Shown here piece after piece: positions 52,268 to 61,764 of a DNA stretch of 64,000 bases. How positions within the stretch are numbered: the first letter of the stretch is position 1; each line of letters begins with the position of its first letter. The DNA is taken from contig NZ_FQXG01000007.1 in NCBI RefSeq assembly GCF_900129905.1, forward strand, positions 186,001 to 250,000, in the 5' to 3' direction. The translations under genes were made by a program, and so were the position numbers. A model generated the notes under the pieces. The model saw only the letters and a list, made by a program, of their open reading frames with translations, had not been told where the DNA came from and made no database searches. This DNA comes from Ferrimonas marina. GTDB taxonomy: Bacteria > Pseudomonadota > Gammaproteobacteria > Enterobacterales > Shewanellaceae.

Positions 52268-53035
52268 TCAGGACTCCTGTAAATTGATATCCAAACCCGC
52301 ATCCAGCAGGCTGACCAGTTCCGGCACATCCAGTACCACACACATTCTTTTCTTGACGATGCCCGCCATGAAGCGGCGCTGGTCTGTGTCATTGCGCCAC
52401 TTCACCTCCGCCTGCTTCAGCGGCTCAGCGTTGACCAGGCTCTCACAGGCCAGGCACCAGCGGCTCTCGCCCAGCTGCACCAGGTATTGGTAGTCCGGCA
52501 TCTGCGCACGCGGCCGATCCGGCAACAGCCAACGTCCGCTGTCCACCACATAATATTGTGCCTGCGGGTCACTTTGTACCCCCAACATCCAGGGCGGTTG
52601 GCCCGGCAGCTTGGTGCGCTCCGCCACCCGCTTGATGCCGCCGAGCATCTGCAGTGGCACCGCCAGGGTCAGTCCGGCCACCTTGAAATAGAGGCATTGG
52701 AACTCATCACCCAAGTCGTCACGCCAATGGGCCCGGGGCAGGACCGGCTCAGTCGGCACCTCAAGCTTGCGTTCTGTCTCTGCTTCAGGCTCCACCCGCA
52801 CAGGGGTGGCCTCGGGCCGAGGGGGCGCAACCGGAGTGGCTCGCTCTACCACCGCCGGCTCGGGTTGAGCCTGCTCCGGCTCCGGCGTCAGCGATTGCGC
52901 CTGGGCCCGCTCAAGCAGATCGGCCACCCGCGCCTGGTGCACCGGTACCGCGGTTTGGGGTTCCGGCTCTGGCTCCGCTTCCGCCAGCAGCACATCGAAA
53001 TACTCGTCAACCGCTTGTTGCGCGTGGCGCGACAT
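52268..53035 (-). CDS. parP: ParP-like CheW-domain protein
   Basis: A 255-residue protein with an N-terminal helix (residues 1-20), a long Pro/Glu/Ala-rich linker (about 20-105) and a C-terminal CheW-like domain (about 110-250) with ECL-type text: FQCLYFKVAGLTLAVPLQML and FMAGIVKKRMCVVLDVPELV. This is the layout of Vibrio ParP, whose C-terminal domain binds CheA and receptors and holds the array at the pole. The start overlaps the end of parC by 29 bases, and cheW follows after three bases. Confidence 0.85.
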   Translation of the reverse strand: MSRHAQQAVDEYFDVLLAEAEPEPEPQTAVPVHQARVADLLERAQAQSLTPEPEQAQPEPAVVERATPVAPPRPEATPVRVEPEAETERKLEVPTEPVLPRAHWRDDLGDEFQCLYFKVAGLTLAVPLQMLGGIKRVAERTKLPGQPPWMLGVQSDPQAQYYVVDSGRWLLPDRPRAQMPDYQYLVQLGESRWCLACESLVNAEPLKQAEVKWRNDTDQRRFMAGIVKKRMCVVLDVPELVSLLDAGLDINLQES

Positions 53036-53810
53036 TCGCCCCGTCCTCTTGATCCAGGAAATTCAGCAACTCATTGTATGCGGTTACGCCGCGACTGGCA
53101 CCCGCGAACTGGGGTGCAGGCAGATGGGCGAGACTGGCGTCACGAAAGCGGGTATCCACCGGGATCACCGAATGCCACAACTGCTGCGGATAACTGCGGG
53201 CCAGCTCGGCCAGGGCCAGCAGCGACGCCTTGGTACGACGATCAAACATGGTCGGTACGATGACGTGGGGCGCCACCCGGCGTTTGCCCTGGGCCATCCG
53301 CTGCAGGGTCTGGATCATCCGGTCCAGCCCCTTCAGTGCCAGGTACTCGGTTTGTACCGGCACGATAATGCGATCACAGGCGGCCAGGGCGTTGACCATC
53401 AACACCCCCAGCACCGGCGGACAATCGATCAGCACGTAGTCGTAGCGCGAGCGCAACTGGCCCAGGATCTTCTGCAGGATAAAACCCATGCCCGGCTGGT
53501 TGCCCAGCCGGCGGTCGAGGGTCGCCAGGGCGGTAGCCGCGGGCAGCAGGTCCAGCCCCTCCACCTGGGTAGGCACGATGGAGAGGGAACAACGCTCGGG
53601 GCTGAGCTGGTCATGATGGATGAACAGATCAAACAGCGATGCCGGCAACTCCTCCGGGTCCAGCCCGAGGTAGTAGCCCAGCGAGGCATGGGGATCGGTA
53701 TCCACCATCAGTACCCGCTTGCCCCTGGCCGCCAGCAAGCCGGCCAGGGTCACCACCGAGGTGGTTTTGCCTACGCCGCCCTTTTGATTGACCACGGTCC
53801 AGACCTTCAC
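53007..53810 (-). CDS. parC: ParC-like ParA ATPase of the chemotaxis cluster
   Basis: A 267-residue ParA-family ATPase. The deviant Walker A is QKGGVGKTT at the N-terminus, followed by VLMVDTDPHASLGYYLGLD and DYVLIDCPPVLGVLMVNALA. In Vibrio this ATPase (ParC) is polarised by the HubP landmark and recruits the chemotaxis array through ParP. Length and gene order (parC-parP-cheW) match. The name is by synteny; it is not the topoisomerase IV subunit of the same name. Confidence 0.88.
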   Translation of the reverse strand: MKVWTVVNQKGGVGKTTSVVTLAGLLAARGKRVLMVDTDPHASLGYYLGLDPEELPASLFDLFIHHDQLSPERCSLSIVPTQVEGLDLLPAATALATLDRRLGNQPGMGFILQKILGQLRSRYDYVLIDCPPVLGVLMVNALAACDRIIVPVQTEYLALKGLDRMIQTLQRMAQGKRRVAPHVIVPTMFDRRTKASLLALAELARSYPQQLWHSVIPVDTRFRDASLAHLPAPQFAGASRGVTAYNELLNFLDQEDGANVAPRATSG

Positions 53811-53814
53811 GGGG

Positions 53815-54171
53815 TTACTCCGGTGCGGTCAGGCGCACCGCACCGTTGGGCTGCTGCATCAGCGCCAGCCCCTTGTCGGTGTGCTCAATCAGCAAGGATT
53901 CGCCACTCAGGGCAGCCTGGGTCTTGAGGCCATCCCGACGCTGGTACTCCGCCAGCCGGCTCTTCAGCTCACGGTTTTCCGCCACCAGTTCGGCCAGCTG
54001 CTGATGCTGCTCACTGGCCTCGCGATGCTGCTGGGCCAGCTTGTCCTGCAGCTCGCCGGCATACAGATGCTTGTCCACCGCCCATACCAGGGTGACCAGG
54101 GTGAACAGGCTCAAGGCCGCGGTCAGCCAGGGATAGAGCCGGCAGCTCCAGTTACATCCGGTGGGTTTCAC
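53815..54171 (-). CDS. Small membrane coiled-coil protein between cheB and parC
   Basis: A 118-residue protein with one helix ([18 protein letters not shown]) and a coiled-coil segment (residues about 38-75, ending [14 protein letters not shown]), then a short C-terminal beta part ([16 protein letters not shown]). It starts with GTG inside the end of cheB (20-base overlap) and ends five bases before parC, so it is fully embedded in the operon. No domain is recognised. It may anchor or link chemotaxis components to the membrane; this is inference. Confidence 0.7.
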   Translation of the reverse strand: MKPTGCNWSCRLYPWLTAALSLFTLVTLVWAVDKHLYAGELQDKLAQQHREASEQHQQLAELVAENRELKSRLAEYQRRDGLKTQAALSGESLLIEHTDKGLALMQQPNGAVRLTAPE

Positions 54172-55282
54172 GCAGGATCGCCTCCGACATCTTGTCCAGG
54201 GGAATGCTGTGGCTGCTGATCCCGGCGGCAGTCACCGCCTGGGGCATGCCATAGACCACGCAGCTGTCGGCATCCTGGGCCCAGATATTGGCGCCCTGGG
54301 CCTTGAGCATGCGGCAGCCTTCGCGGCCATCGGCCCCCATGCCGGTGAGGATCACCCCCAGCACGTCACCGCCAAACACCCGTGAGGCACTGCCGAAGGT
54401 GATATCAACCGAGGGCTTGTAGTTGATCTTGCTGTCACCATCACGCACCACCAGGCGCGCACTGGCACCGGTACCCTCCACCAGCATCTGCTTGCCACCC
54501 GGCGCCAGGTAGGCCACCCCAGGGCTAAGCCGCTCGCCACCCTGGGCCTCACATACGCTGATCTGGCAGAGGCCATCCAGTCGCTGAGCAAAGGCCGGGG
54601 TAAAGGCCGCCGGCATGTGCTGAACCAGCAGGATGGGATAGGGGTAGTCCTTGGGGAACTGGGTGAGGATGCTCTGCAGCGCCACCGGCCCACCGGTGGA
54701 GGTGCCGATCAGCAGCGCCTTGTAATGCTTGCCACTGGCGCGCAGCGGCAGTCGGGCCGGGCGCTCTACCCGCTCGCTGCGTGGCGGCGTAGTCACCGTT
54801 GCCACCGTGGCACTGCGGGCAGTGCTGCCGGTCAGCGTCGGTGCCGGACGGGCGCTGGGCGTCGCCACCGCCGCCACTCGACGGGGCTGGCGGGCGATCG
54901 CCTTGACCCTCTGCTGCAGCAGGCTGGCCGCCAGACGACGGTCGTTGGCGATGTCCTCGAAGCGCTTGGGCAGGAAGTCCGCCGCGCCCGCCTCCAGGGC
55001 ATCCAGGGTGGCCCGGGCACCATCGTAAGTCAGCGAGGAGAACATCAGCACCGGCCGCGGCGCAGTGGCCATGATCTCGCGAACTGCGCTGATGCCATCC
55101 AGCACCGGCATCTCGATGTCCATGGTGATCACATCCGGCCGCAGCTGACGGGCCTTGTCGATCGCCTCACGGCCGTTCATCGCGGTGTCGATCACCTCCA
55201 GCTCCGGATCCCCATTGAGGATCTCGGCGACACGGCGACGGAAGAAACTTGAGTCGTCAACAACTAAGACCTTAATGGTCAT
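54152..55282 (-). CDS. cheB: Chemotaxis response regulator, protein-glutamate methylesterase CheB
   Basis: A 376-residue two-domain enzyme that removes methyl groups from receptors and deamidates glutamine. The receiver domain ([19 protein letters not shown], phospho-Asp in [14 protein letters not shown]) is followed by a linker of low complexity (about 125-180) and the esterase domain with the catalytic Ser in [14 protein letters not shown] and the His in [17 protein letters not shown] at 55282 was chosen for the usual MTIKV start; the open frame upstream overlaps cheA. Confidence 0.95.
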   Translation of the reverse strand: MTIKVLVVDDSSFFRRRVAEILNGDPELEVIDTAMNGREAIDKARQLRPDVITMDIEMPVLDGISAVREIMATAPRPVLMFSSLTYDGARATLDALEAGAADFLPKRFEDIANDRRLAASLLQQRVKAIARQPRRVAAVATPSARPAPTLTGSTARSATVATVTTPPRSERVERPARLPLRASGKHYKALLIGTSTGGPVALQSILTQFPKDYPYPILLVQHMPAAFTPAFAQRLDGLCQISVCEAQGGERLSPGVAYLAPGGKQMLVEGTGASARLVVRDGDSKINYKPSVDITFGSASRVFGGDVLGVILTGMGADGREGCRMLKAQGANIWAQDADSCVVYGMPQAVTAAGISSHSIPLDKMSEAILRETHRM

Positions 55283-55311
55283 GATCTTTCCTATATCTAT
55301 CCGGCCGCCAC

Positions 55312-57546
55312 TCAGCGACGACGGGCGTAATGTTTTAGCATGCCAGGCACATCCAGGATCAGCGCAATGCCGCCGTTGGAGGTGATGGTGGAGCCGGCCA
55401 TACCGGGCACCCCCTGCAGCATCGCCCCAAGAGGCTTGATCACCACCTCTTCCTGACCGATCAGGCCATCCACTACGAAGGCCACCAGGGTGTTGCCGAT
55501 GTGGACGATCACCACATGGCCCATCCCCTCCCGCTCTGCACGACCGCTGCCTTTGAGCAGCCACTTATCGAGGTAGAACAGAGGGATGGCACGGTCGCGG
55601 ACGGTAATGGAGAGCTGACCATCCACCACGTTGGTGTTGCCCAGATCCATATGGAAGATCTCGGACACACAGGACAGCGGCAGGGCAAATGTCTGCTGGC
55701 CCAGCTTGACCATCAGGGTCGGCATAATAGCCAGGGTCAGCGGCACCTTGATCTCGATGATGGTGCCCTCGCCGGGCTCGGAATCGATGGTCACCGAGCC
55801 ATTGAGCTGGGCGATGCGGGTCTTGACCACGTCCATACCGACGCCGCGGCCGGAGATGTCAGAGATCTCCGACTTGGTGGAGAAGCCCGGGGCAAAGATC
55901 AGGTTATAGGCGTCCTGATCGCTCAGGCGAGCAGCGGCATCGGCGTCCAGTACTCCACGGTCCACCGCGATCTGACGCAGCTTGTCGGCGTTCATGCCGC
56001 CACCGTCATCACGGATCCGCAGCAGGATGTGGTCACCCTCCTGGGCGGCGGACAGCAAGATGGTACCCTGGCGCGGCTTGCCGGCGGCCTGGCGCTGGTC
56101 CGGCATCTCGATGCCATGATCTACCGCGTTGCGCACCAGGTGAACCAGGGGATCCGCCAGGGCTTCCACCAGGTTCTTATCCAGATCGGTATCCTCGCCC
56201 TCCAGCTGCAGCTGGATCTCCTTGTCGAGGCTACGGGCCAGGTCACGAACTACCCGGGGGAAGCGGCCAAACACCTTCTTGATTGGCTGCATCCGGGTCT
56301 TCATCACCCCGCCCTGCAGATCCGCGGTGACCAGGTCGAGGCTGGCCAGGGCCTTGCTCATCTCCTCGTCTTCCCGCTCCAGACCCAGGGTCATCAGGCG
56401 GTTACGAACCAGCACCAGCTCACCGACCATGTTCATGATCTCATCCAGCCGGGCGGTATCCACCCGCACCGTGGTCTCGCCCTGGGGCTGGGTGCTGGTG
56501 GCTTTTTTCGGCGCAGGCTTAGCCGGGGCTGGCGGCTTGGCTGCGGGGGCCGGGCTTGCCTCTGGGGCCGGGGCGGCAGAGACAGTTGCCTGCGGCTCCG
56601 GGCTGACAGCGGCTTGTGGGCTGGGCTTGGGTTCGGCCTGTGGGGCAGCGCTGGGTTGCGGAGACTGGCCCACGCCGTGGAGCTGGTCCAGCAGCTGTTC
56701 GAACTCATCTTCGCTGATCAGATCCGATTCACTGGCACTCTCCGCTGGGGCCTCCACCGGCGCTGCCTGGAAGCGGCCCTTGCCGTGCAGCTCGTCCAGC
56801 AGGGACTCGAACTCGTCGTCACTGATCTCGTCGCTGGCCTGCTCGACAGGTTGGCTTGGCGCCGGCTCGGCGCTGAACTGGCCCTTGCCATGCAGCTCGT
56901 CCAGCAGCGACTCGAACTCATCCTCACTGATCTCGTCGTTGCCTGCCGAAGCGGGTTCCAGGGTATCCAGCATCGCCTGGTATTCATCGGACTGGAGGCC
57001 ATCGATGCCGGCACTGGCGGGCACCAACTGATCCAGCGGGACCGGATCCAGCTGGGCTAGCGTGGGCTCGGACTGGACAGACTCGACCATTGCTGGCTCT
57101 GCTGCCGGGGCAGGCGCCGCGGCGGCCGGGTTGGCGCTGGCGGATTCAACCAGGGGTTCGCCATTGGCACAGCGCTCCAGTCTTGCCAGCAGCTCGGGAT
57201 CCGCCTCCTGCGGCTCCTCACCGGCCTGCAGCAGCTGGAACATCTCGTTGACCGCATCCAGCGCCTGCAGCACCAGGTCCATCAGCTCAGAGCTGACATT
57301 GAGCTGGCCGTTGCGCAGCAGGTCAAAGATGTTCTCGGCACCGTGGCAGGCGTCCACCATGGCGTTGAGGCTGAGGAAGCCGGCGCCGCCTTTGACGGTG
57401 TGAAAGCCACGGAAGATGGCGTTCAGCAGATCCGCATCGGTGGGGTTCTGCTCCAGCTCTACCAGCTGGGCCTGTAACTGCTCAAGGATCTCCCCCGCCT
57501 CAACGAGGAAGTCCTGCAGGATGTCATCGTCCAGATCGAATCCCAT
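55312..57546 (-). CDS. cheA: Chemotaxis histidine kinase CheA
   Basis: A 744-residue kinase. The P1 phosphotransfer domain has His49 in [17 protein letters not shown]3 dimerisation, P4 ATPase ([23 protein letters not shown]) and P5 CheW-like domains follow. Between P1 and P3 there is a long acidic and Pro/Ala-rich linker instead of a clear P2 domain, holding three copies of a motif [17 protein letters not shown] (near residues 205, 243 and 277) and a weaker fourth near 187. In Vibrio an equivalent region (LID) links CheA to ParP/ParC. Confidence 0.95.
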   Translation of the reverse strand: MGFDLDDDILQDFLVEAGEILEQLQAQLVELEQNPTDADLLNAIFRGFHTVKGGAGFLSLNAMVDACHGAENIFDLLRNGQLNVSSELMDLVLQALDAVNEMFQLLQAGEEPQEADPELLARLERCANGEPLVESASANPAAAAPAPAAEPAMVESVQSEPTLAQLDPVPLDQLVPASAGIDGLQSDEYQAMLDTLEPASAGNDEISEDEFESLLDELHGKGQFSAEPAPSQPVEQASDEISDDEFESLLDELHGKGRFQAAPVEAPAESASESDLISEDEFEQLLDQLHGVGQSPQPSAAPQAEPKPSPQAAVSPEPQATVSAAPAPEASPAPAAKPPAPAKPAPKKATSTQPQGETTVRVDTARLDEIMNMVGELVLVRNRLMTLGLEREDEEMSKALASLDLVTADLQGGVMKTRMQPIKKVFGRFPRVVRDLARSLDKEIQLQLEGEDTDLDKNLVEALADPLVHLVRNAVDHGIEMPDQRQAAGKPRQGTILLSAAQEGDHILLRIRDDGGGMNADKLRQIAVDRGVLDADAAARLSDQDAYNLIFAPGFSTKSEISDISGRGVGMDVVKTRIAQLNGSVTIDSEPGEGTIIEIKVPLTLAIMPTLMVKLGQQTFALPLSCVSEIFHMDLGNTNVVDGQLSITVRDRAIPLFYLDKWLLKGSGRAEREGMGHVVIVHIGNTLVAFVVDGLIGQEEVVIKPLGAMLQGVPGMAGSTITSNGGIALILDVPGMLKHYARRR

Positions 57547-57555
57547 GCCCTACTC

Positions 57556-58281
57556 CTAAAAACCCAGGCTCGACAACAGGTCGTCCACTTCATCCTGGCC
57601 GCTGACCACCTCTTCCCGGTTGGCGGCAGCCACCACCGGCCCTTCGGCCACGGTCAGGTCACGCTCCTTGGCGGTCTGGGTGGACTCGCCAAACATGGTC
57701 AGCATGTGCACCAGCGACAGCTCAACCTCCCGCACCAGGTCGATCACCTTGCGGATCACCTGACCGGTGAGGTCCTGGAAGTCCTGGGCCATCAATACCT
57801 GGTTGAGCAGTTCCTTGAGGCGATCGACGTCGCTGCCGGTCTCCGCCAGCAGGGCGTCGACGTCATGACACAGGGTCTTGAACTGATCCAGCTCCAGCTC
57901 ACGGCGCATCAGCTGATCGAAGCGCGGCTTCACCAGCGCCACCTTGGCCTGCAAAGCGTCGGCCAGCGGCAGGCTCTCCTCCACCGCGTCCATGGTGCGG
58001 TTGGCGGCTTGCTCGGTCATGTCGATGACGTAGCTGAGACGCTCCTTGGCGTCGGGGATCTCCCGCTTGGCCAGCTCGCTGATGCGATCGTCCAGTTGGA
58101 AGTCCTGCAGGGCGTCATGCAGTTGGCGGGTCAGCTTGCCGACCTCGTCGAACAGTTGCTGATTGGTGCTGTGGTTGGCCTGGAGAATGATGTCGTTGGC
58201 CGCCTCGGTCTGTCCCGCTTGCAGCAGTTCCACCAGCGCCTTGGCGTCCTCGATCGAGATCAAGGCTTCTTGTTGTGTCAT
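57556..58281 (-). CDS. cheZ: CheY-P phosphatase CheZ
   Basis: A 241-residue helical phosphatase that dephosphorylates CheY-P. The phosphatase site is in the LMAQDFQDLTGQVIRKVIDL region, with the catalytic Gln, and the C-terminal CheY-binding peptide is DEVDDLLSSLGF. It sits between cheA and cheY. Length is slightly above the enteric form. Confidence 0.95.
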   Translation of the reverse strand: MTQQEALISIEDAKALVELLQAGQTEAANDIILQANHSTNQQLFDEVGKLTRQLHDALQDFQLDDRISELAKREIPDAKERLSYVIDMTEQAANRTMDAVEESLPLADALQAKVALVKPRFDQLMRRELELDQFKTLCHDVDALLAETGSDVDRLKELLNQVLMAQDFQDLTGQVIRKVIDLVREVELSLVHMLTMFGESTQTAKERDLTVAEGPVVAAANREEVVSGQDEVDDLLSSLGF

Positions 58282-58295
58282 CCCGACTTCCTTGT

Positions 58296-58679
58296 TCAGT
58301 TCAGGCGCTCGAAGATCTTATCCAGCTTCTCTTTCAGGGTGGCGGCGGTGAAGGGCTTAACGATGTAGCCGTTCACACCGGCTTGGGCGGCGGTGATGAT
58401 CTGCTCGCGCTTGGCTTCGGCGGTGACCATCAGCACCGGCAGGTGTTTGAGGTTGTCGTCGGCACGGATTGCCCGCAGCAGGTCGATGCCCTGCATCCCT
58501 GGCATGTTCCAATCGGTCACCACGAAATCAAACTCTCCGCTTTGCAGCATCGGCAAGGCGGTGGTGCCGTCATCGGCTTCCTGAGTGTTGTTAAAGCCCA
58601 GGTCCCGCAACAGGTTCTTGATGATCCGGCGCATCGTCGAGAAGTCATCAACGATCAGGATCTTCATGTTCTTATCCAA
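58296..58679 (-). CDS. cheY: Chemotaxis response regulator CheY
   Basis: A 127-residue receiver protein that binds the flagellar switch when phosphorylated. It has the acidic pair in [12 protein letters not shown], phospho-Asp in [11 protein letters not shown], the Thr in [11 protein letters not shown] and the Lys in [16 protein letters not shown] at 58679 was chosen as the start because GGAGG lies five bases upstream; the ATG at 58667 would give the same protein less four residues. Confidence 0.95.
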   Translation of the reverse strand: MDKNMKILIVDDFSTMRRIIKNLLRDLGFNNTQEADDGTTALPMLQSGEFDFVVTDWNMPGMQGIDLLRAIRADDNLKHLPVLMVTAEAKREQIITAAQAGVNGYIVKPFTAATLKEKLDKIFERLN

Positions 58680-58722
58680 AATCCCCTCCAATTGAGGCAC
58701 AGCTGTTGTTATTAAATTCGTT

Positions 58723-59442
58723 CTAAGCGGACTCGGTCCAGACTCTTAGCTTGGTTTTCAGTCGCACCATCGCCTGACTCATGATCTGGCTGACCCGCGA
58801 CTCACTCACCCCCAACACGGCCCCGATCTCTTTCAGGTTCATCTCTTCGTCGTAGTAGAGGGAGAGCACCAGAGCTTCCCGCTCTGGCAGGGTTTTGATC
58901 GCCGCAGCCAGCGCCTGCTGAAAGCGATGATCGGCCACGTTGGTAAAGTTATCGCTGTCGTCGTCGGCACTGCCCAGTGCCTCTTCCGACACACCGAGAT
59001 CCTCGATGCCGATGATCTTGCCACTGCTGACGTCGTTGAGGATCTGATGGTATTCCGCCAGGGGCAGCTCCAGTTGGGCGGCCACCTCTGCATCGCTGGG
59101 GTCACGGCCCAGCTGCTTCTCCAGGGTGGCGATCGCCTCGCTGACCATGCGGCCGTTGCGGTGTACTGAACGGGGGGTCCAGTCACCGCGGCGGATCTCG
59201 TCGAGCATGGCACCGCGGATACGGATGCCGGCGAAGGTCTCAAAGCTGGCGCCCTTGCTGGCATCGAAGTTGCCGCTGGCCTCCAGCAGCCCCAGCATCC
59301 CCGCCTGCAGCAGGTCGTCCAGCTGTACGCTGGCGGGCAGGCGGGCCAGCAGGTGGTGGGCGATGCGCTTCACCAAGGGGGTGTAGCGCTCGACGATGCC
59401 TGCCCGGTTGTCGAACTGGGTGTAGGCGGCTGCCTTATTCAC
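58723..59442 (-). CDS. fliA: Flagellar sigma factor FliA (sigma-28)
   Basis: A 239-residue sigma factor for late flagellar and chemotaxis genes. Region 2 holds [20 protein letters not shown] and region 3 [20 protein letters not shown]; region 4 has [20 protein letters not shown]. The GTG at 59442 (N-terminus [10 protein letters not shown]) follows GAGG by six bases; a GTG four codons upstream is the alternative. It overlaps the end of flhG by eight bases. Its own promoters would be of GAAA-like type elsewhere; none was read here. Confidence 0.95.
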   Translation of the reverse strand: MNKAAAYTQFDNRAGIVERYTPLVKRIAHHLLARLPASVQLDDLLQAGMLGLLEASGNFDASKGASFETFAGIRIRGAMLDEIRRGDWTPRSVHRNGRMVSEAIATLEKQLGRDPSDAEVAAQLELPLAEYHQILNDVSSGKIIGIEDLGVSEEALGSADDDSDNFTNVADHRFQQALAAAIKTLPEREALVLSLYYDEEMNLKEIGAVLGVSESRVSQIMSQAMVRLKTKLRVWTESA

Positions 59443-60325
59443 CGACCGCCTCACCGTACATGTTGCGACGGATCATCCGCTCAACGAAGAACTCCAGGTG
59501 ACCACTGGGGTTCTGCGGCACCGGCCAGGTCAGGATCTTGTTGGCCAGGCCCTGGTAGGCGATGGCAGCCGGGGTGCGCGGGAAGGCTTCGACGACCACC
59601 TTCTGCTGGCGAACCGCCTTACGCACGTTCTCGTCGTAGGGGATGGTGGCTACCAGCTCCAGGGCGACATCAAGGAAGCGATCGGTCACCTTGGACAGCT
59701 TGGCGTACAGCTCCATCCCTTCCCGCAGGCTGCGCACCATGTTGGCGACGATGCGGAAGCGGAACACGCCGTGCTCGCGAGACAGCAGCTTGATCAGGGC
59801 GTAGGCATCGGTGATGGAGGTGGGCTCATCGCACACCACCACCAGTACCTCCTGGGAGGCACGGGCAAAGCTCAGCACCATGTCTGAGATCCCCGCCGCG
59901 GTGTCCACGATCAGGCAGTCAAACTTATTCTCCAGATTGGAGAAGGACTGGATCAGGGCGGCGTGCTGGGCCGGGCTCAGCTCCACCATGCCCTGGGTGC
60001 CGGAGGCGGCAGGGATGATGTAGACGCCGTTGGGGCCTTCAATCAGCACCTCCTCCAGCGAGCACTCCCCGGCCAGAACGTGGGACAGGTTACGCTTGGC
60101 ACGCACCCCCAGCATCACGTCCACGTTGGCCAGACCCAGGTCGGCATCCAGAACCAGCACTTTCTGGCCTTGAGCGGCCAGGGCGGAGGCTGTGTTAATG
60201 GAGACGTTGGTTTTACCCACGCCCCCCTTGCCGCCGGTTACGGCGATCACGCGAATCATTCGATCTTGTTTTTTTACCATCTTTCTTAGCCCGCTCGCTT
60301 GATCCTGTAGAAACCACCTAGTCAT
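59435..60325 (-). CDS. flhG: Flagellar number regulator FlhG (FleN, MinD-type ATPase)
   Basis: A 296-residue MinD-like ATPase that limits flagellar number at the pole and acts against FlhF. The N-terminal DQASGLRKMV helix, which stimulates FlhF GTPase in characterised systems, is followed by VTGGKGGVGKTNVSIN (Walker A-like) and VLVLDADLGLANVDVMLG. It overlaps flhF by eight bases. The window thus has the whole set flhA-flhF-flhG-fliA of polar flagellates. Confidence 0.95.
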   Translation of the reverse strand: MTRWFLQDQASGLRKMVKKQDRMIRVIAVTGGKGGVGKTNVSINTASALAAQGQKVLVLDADLGLANVDVMLGVRAKRNLSHVLAGECSLEEVLIEGPNGVYIIPAASGTQGMVELSPAQHAALIQSFSNLENKFDCLIVDTAAGISDMVLSFARASQEVLVVVCDEPTSITDAYALIKLLSREHGVFRFRIVANMVRSLREGMELYAKLSKVTDRFLDVALELVATIPYDENVRKAVRQQKVVVEAFPRTPAAIAYQGLANKILTWPVPQNPSGHLEFFVERMIRRNMYGEAVGE

Positions 60326-61748
60326 ACCGACCCACCCCGCTCACCTGACGCGGTTCGGTATGTTCGGTCCCGTCGTTCTCCTCCACCAAAGCGCGTTGCG
60401 CCAGGTAATGGGGATCGGCGGCCCTCAGATCTTCCGGCACCCGTTGTCCATCAGTGAGATAGCATACAGGTAATTTGCTTTGAAGTAGCACACTTAAGGC
60501 TTCTCCGATGCTATGGGCTTCGTCCAGCTTGGTAAAGATGCACCCTGCCAGATCGATGCGCCGGAAGCGCTCTACGGTTTCCTGAAGTACGCGGTACTGG
60601 GCCGTGGCCGACAGTACCAGATAAGGTTTAATCGGTAGTCTGCTGGAACCGGCCAGCTGTTCCAGCTGCTCCACCAGACGCATATCCCGCTGGCCCATGC
60701 CGGCGGTGTCTATCAAAACCAGGCGGCGGCTGCGCAGTTGATACAGCACCTGCTCCAGCTCCTCCACCGTGGCGGCACTGCGCACCGGACAGCCCATGAT
60801 CTTGCCGAAGGTGGTCAGCTGCTCCTGGGCCCCGATGCGGTAGTTGTCTGTGGTGATCAAAGCCACCTGTTCCACCCCGTAGCGGGCAGCAAAGCGTGCC
60901 GCCAGCTTGGCGATGGTGGTGGTCTTGCCGACGCCAGTGGGGCCGACCAGGGCGATCACCCCGCCCTCTTCCAGCATCGCCTCATTGCCACAGATCAGTT
61001 CATCGGCCACCAGCTGCGGCAGTTGAGCCAAAACCTCGTGCAATTCACCGTGCTGTGGCAGCATCTCGGCGAAATGCTCCGCCACCTCCTTATGAAAGCC
61101 CAGATCCCGAAGCTGCTCTATCACCATGGCGCGAACCGGGGCCTGGCGCGCCATGTCCTGCTGCATCAGGCCAGCAACCTGGTGCTGCAACAGCTGGCGG
61201 ATGGAGGCCATCTCTTCGCGCATGGCGTTCAGTTCAGCCTGGTTAGCGCCATTGCTGGCCCGGGTCGAGCGCGGTGCCGGGGCACGGGCCAGTTCGGCAG
61301 GGCGCGGTGCCGGCTTGGCCTTCTCCGGCTCAAACGCGCGCTGGGCCCACTTGGGCAGCGCCTGCTCCTGCTTGGCCACCATCGCCTTGGCCTCTTTTTG
61401 CTGGCGACGCTGCTGTTGCCGCTCAAGCAGGGCGCGCAAGCTGTCGGAGCTGGGTACCCCGCCGGACGCAGACTCTGCTGGCGTCCGTTTAGGTGTCGCT
61501 GCCGGCTTGGGCCGCGGGCTGGGGGCGGAGGAAAGACTCACTTTATCTTCACTAAGCGAACGATCCGGCGCCGGACTTGAGGGTGCCGCCTCACCGGGCG
61601 CGGGCTGATCGAAGTCCACCGCCGCAACGATCTCCACCCCACCGCTGACCCGCTTGTTGGACATGATCACCGCATCCTGGCCCAGAACCTCTTTTACCTC
61701 GGCCAGGGCACTGCGCATGTCTTTTGCAAAAAAGCGCTTAATCTTCAA
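60318..61748 (-). CDS. flhF: SRP-type GTPase FlhF, polar flagellar placement
   Basis: A 476-residue GTPase that places flagella at the pole. The basic N-terminal B domain starts IKRFFAKDMRSALAEVKEVL, a Pro/Ser/Lys-rich linker covers about 55-150, and the GTPase domain has GPTGVGKTTTIAKLAARF, VALITTDNYRIGAQEQL and LVLIDTAGMGQRD. The C-terminal FTKLDEAHSIGEALSVL matches the SRP GTPase family. flhA lies 17 bases upstream in the operon. Confidence 0.95.
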   Translation of the reverse strand: MKIKRFFAKDMRSALAEVKEVLGQDAVIMSNKRVSGGVEIVAAVDFDQPAPGEAAPSSPAPDRSLSEDKVSLSSAPSPRPKPAATPKRTPAESASGGVPSSDSLRALLERQQQRRQQKEAKAMVAKQEQALPKWAQRAFEPEKAKPAPRPAELARAPAPRSTRASNGANQAELNAMREEMASIRQLLQHQVAGLMQQDMARQAPVRAMVIEQLRDLGFHKEVAEHFAEMLPQHGELHEVLAQLPQLVADELICGNEAMLEEGGVIALVGPTGVGKTTTIAKLAARFAARYGVEQVALITTDNYRIGAQEQLTTFGKIMGCPVRSAATVEELEQVLYQLRSRRLVLIDTAGMGQRDMRLVEQLEQLAGSSRLPIKPYLVLSATAQYRVLQETVERFRRIDLAGCIFTKLDEAHSIGEALSVLLQSKLPVCYLTDGQRVPEDLRAADPHYLAQRALVEENDGTEHTEPRQVSGVGRYD

Positions 61749-61764
61749 GGTCTCGCCTCAACAA

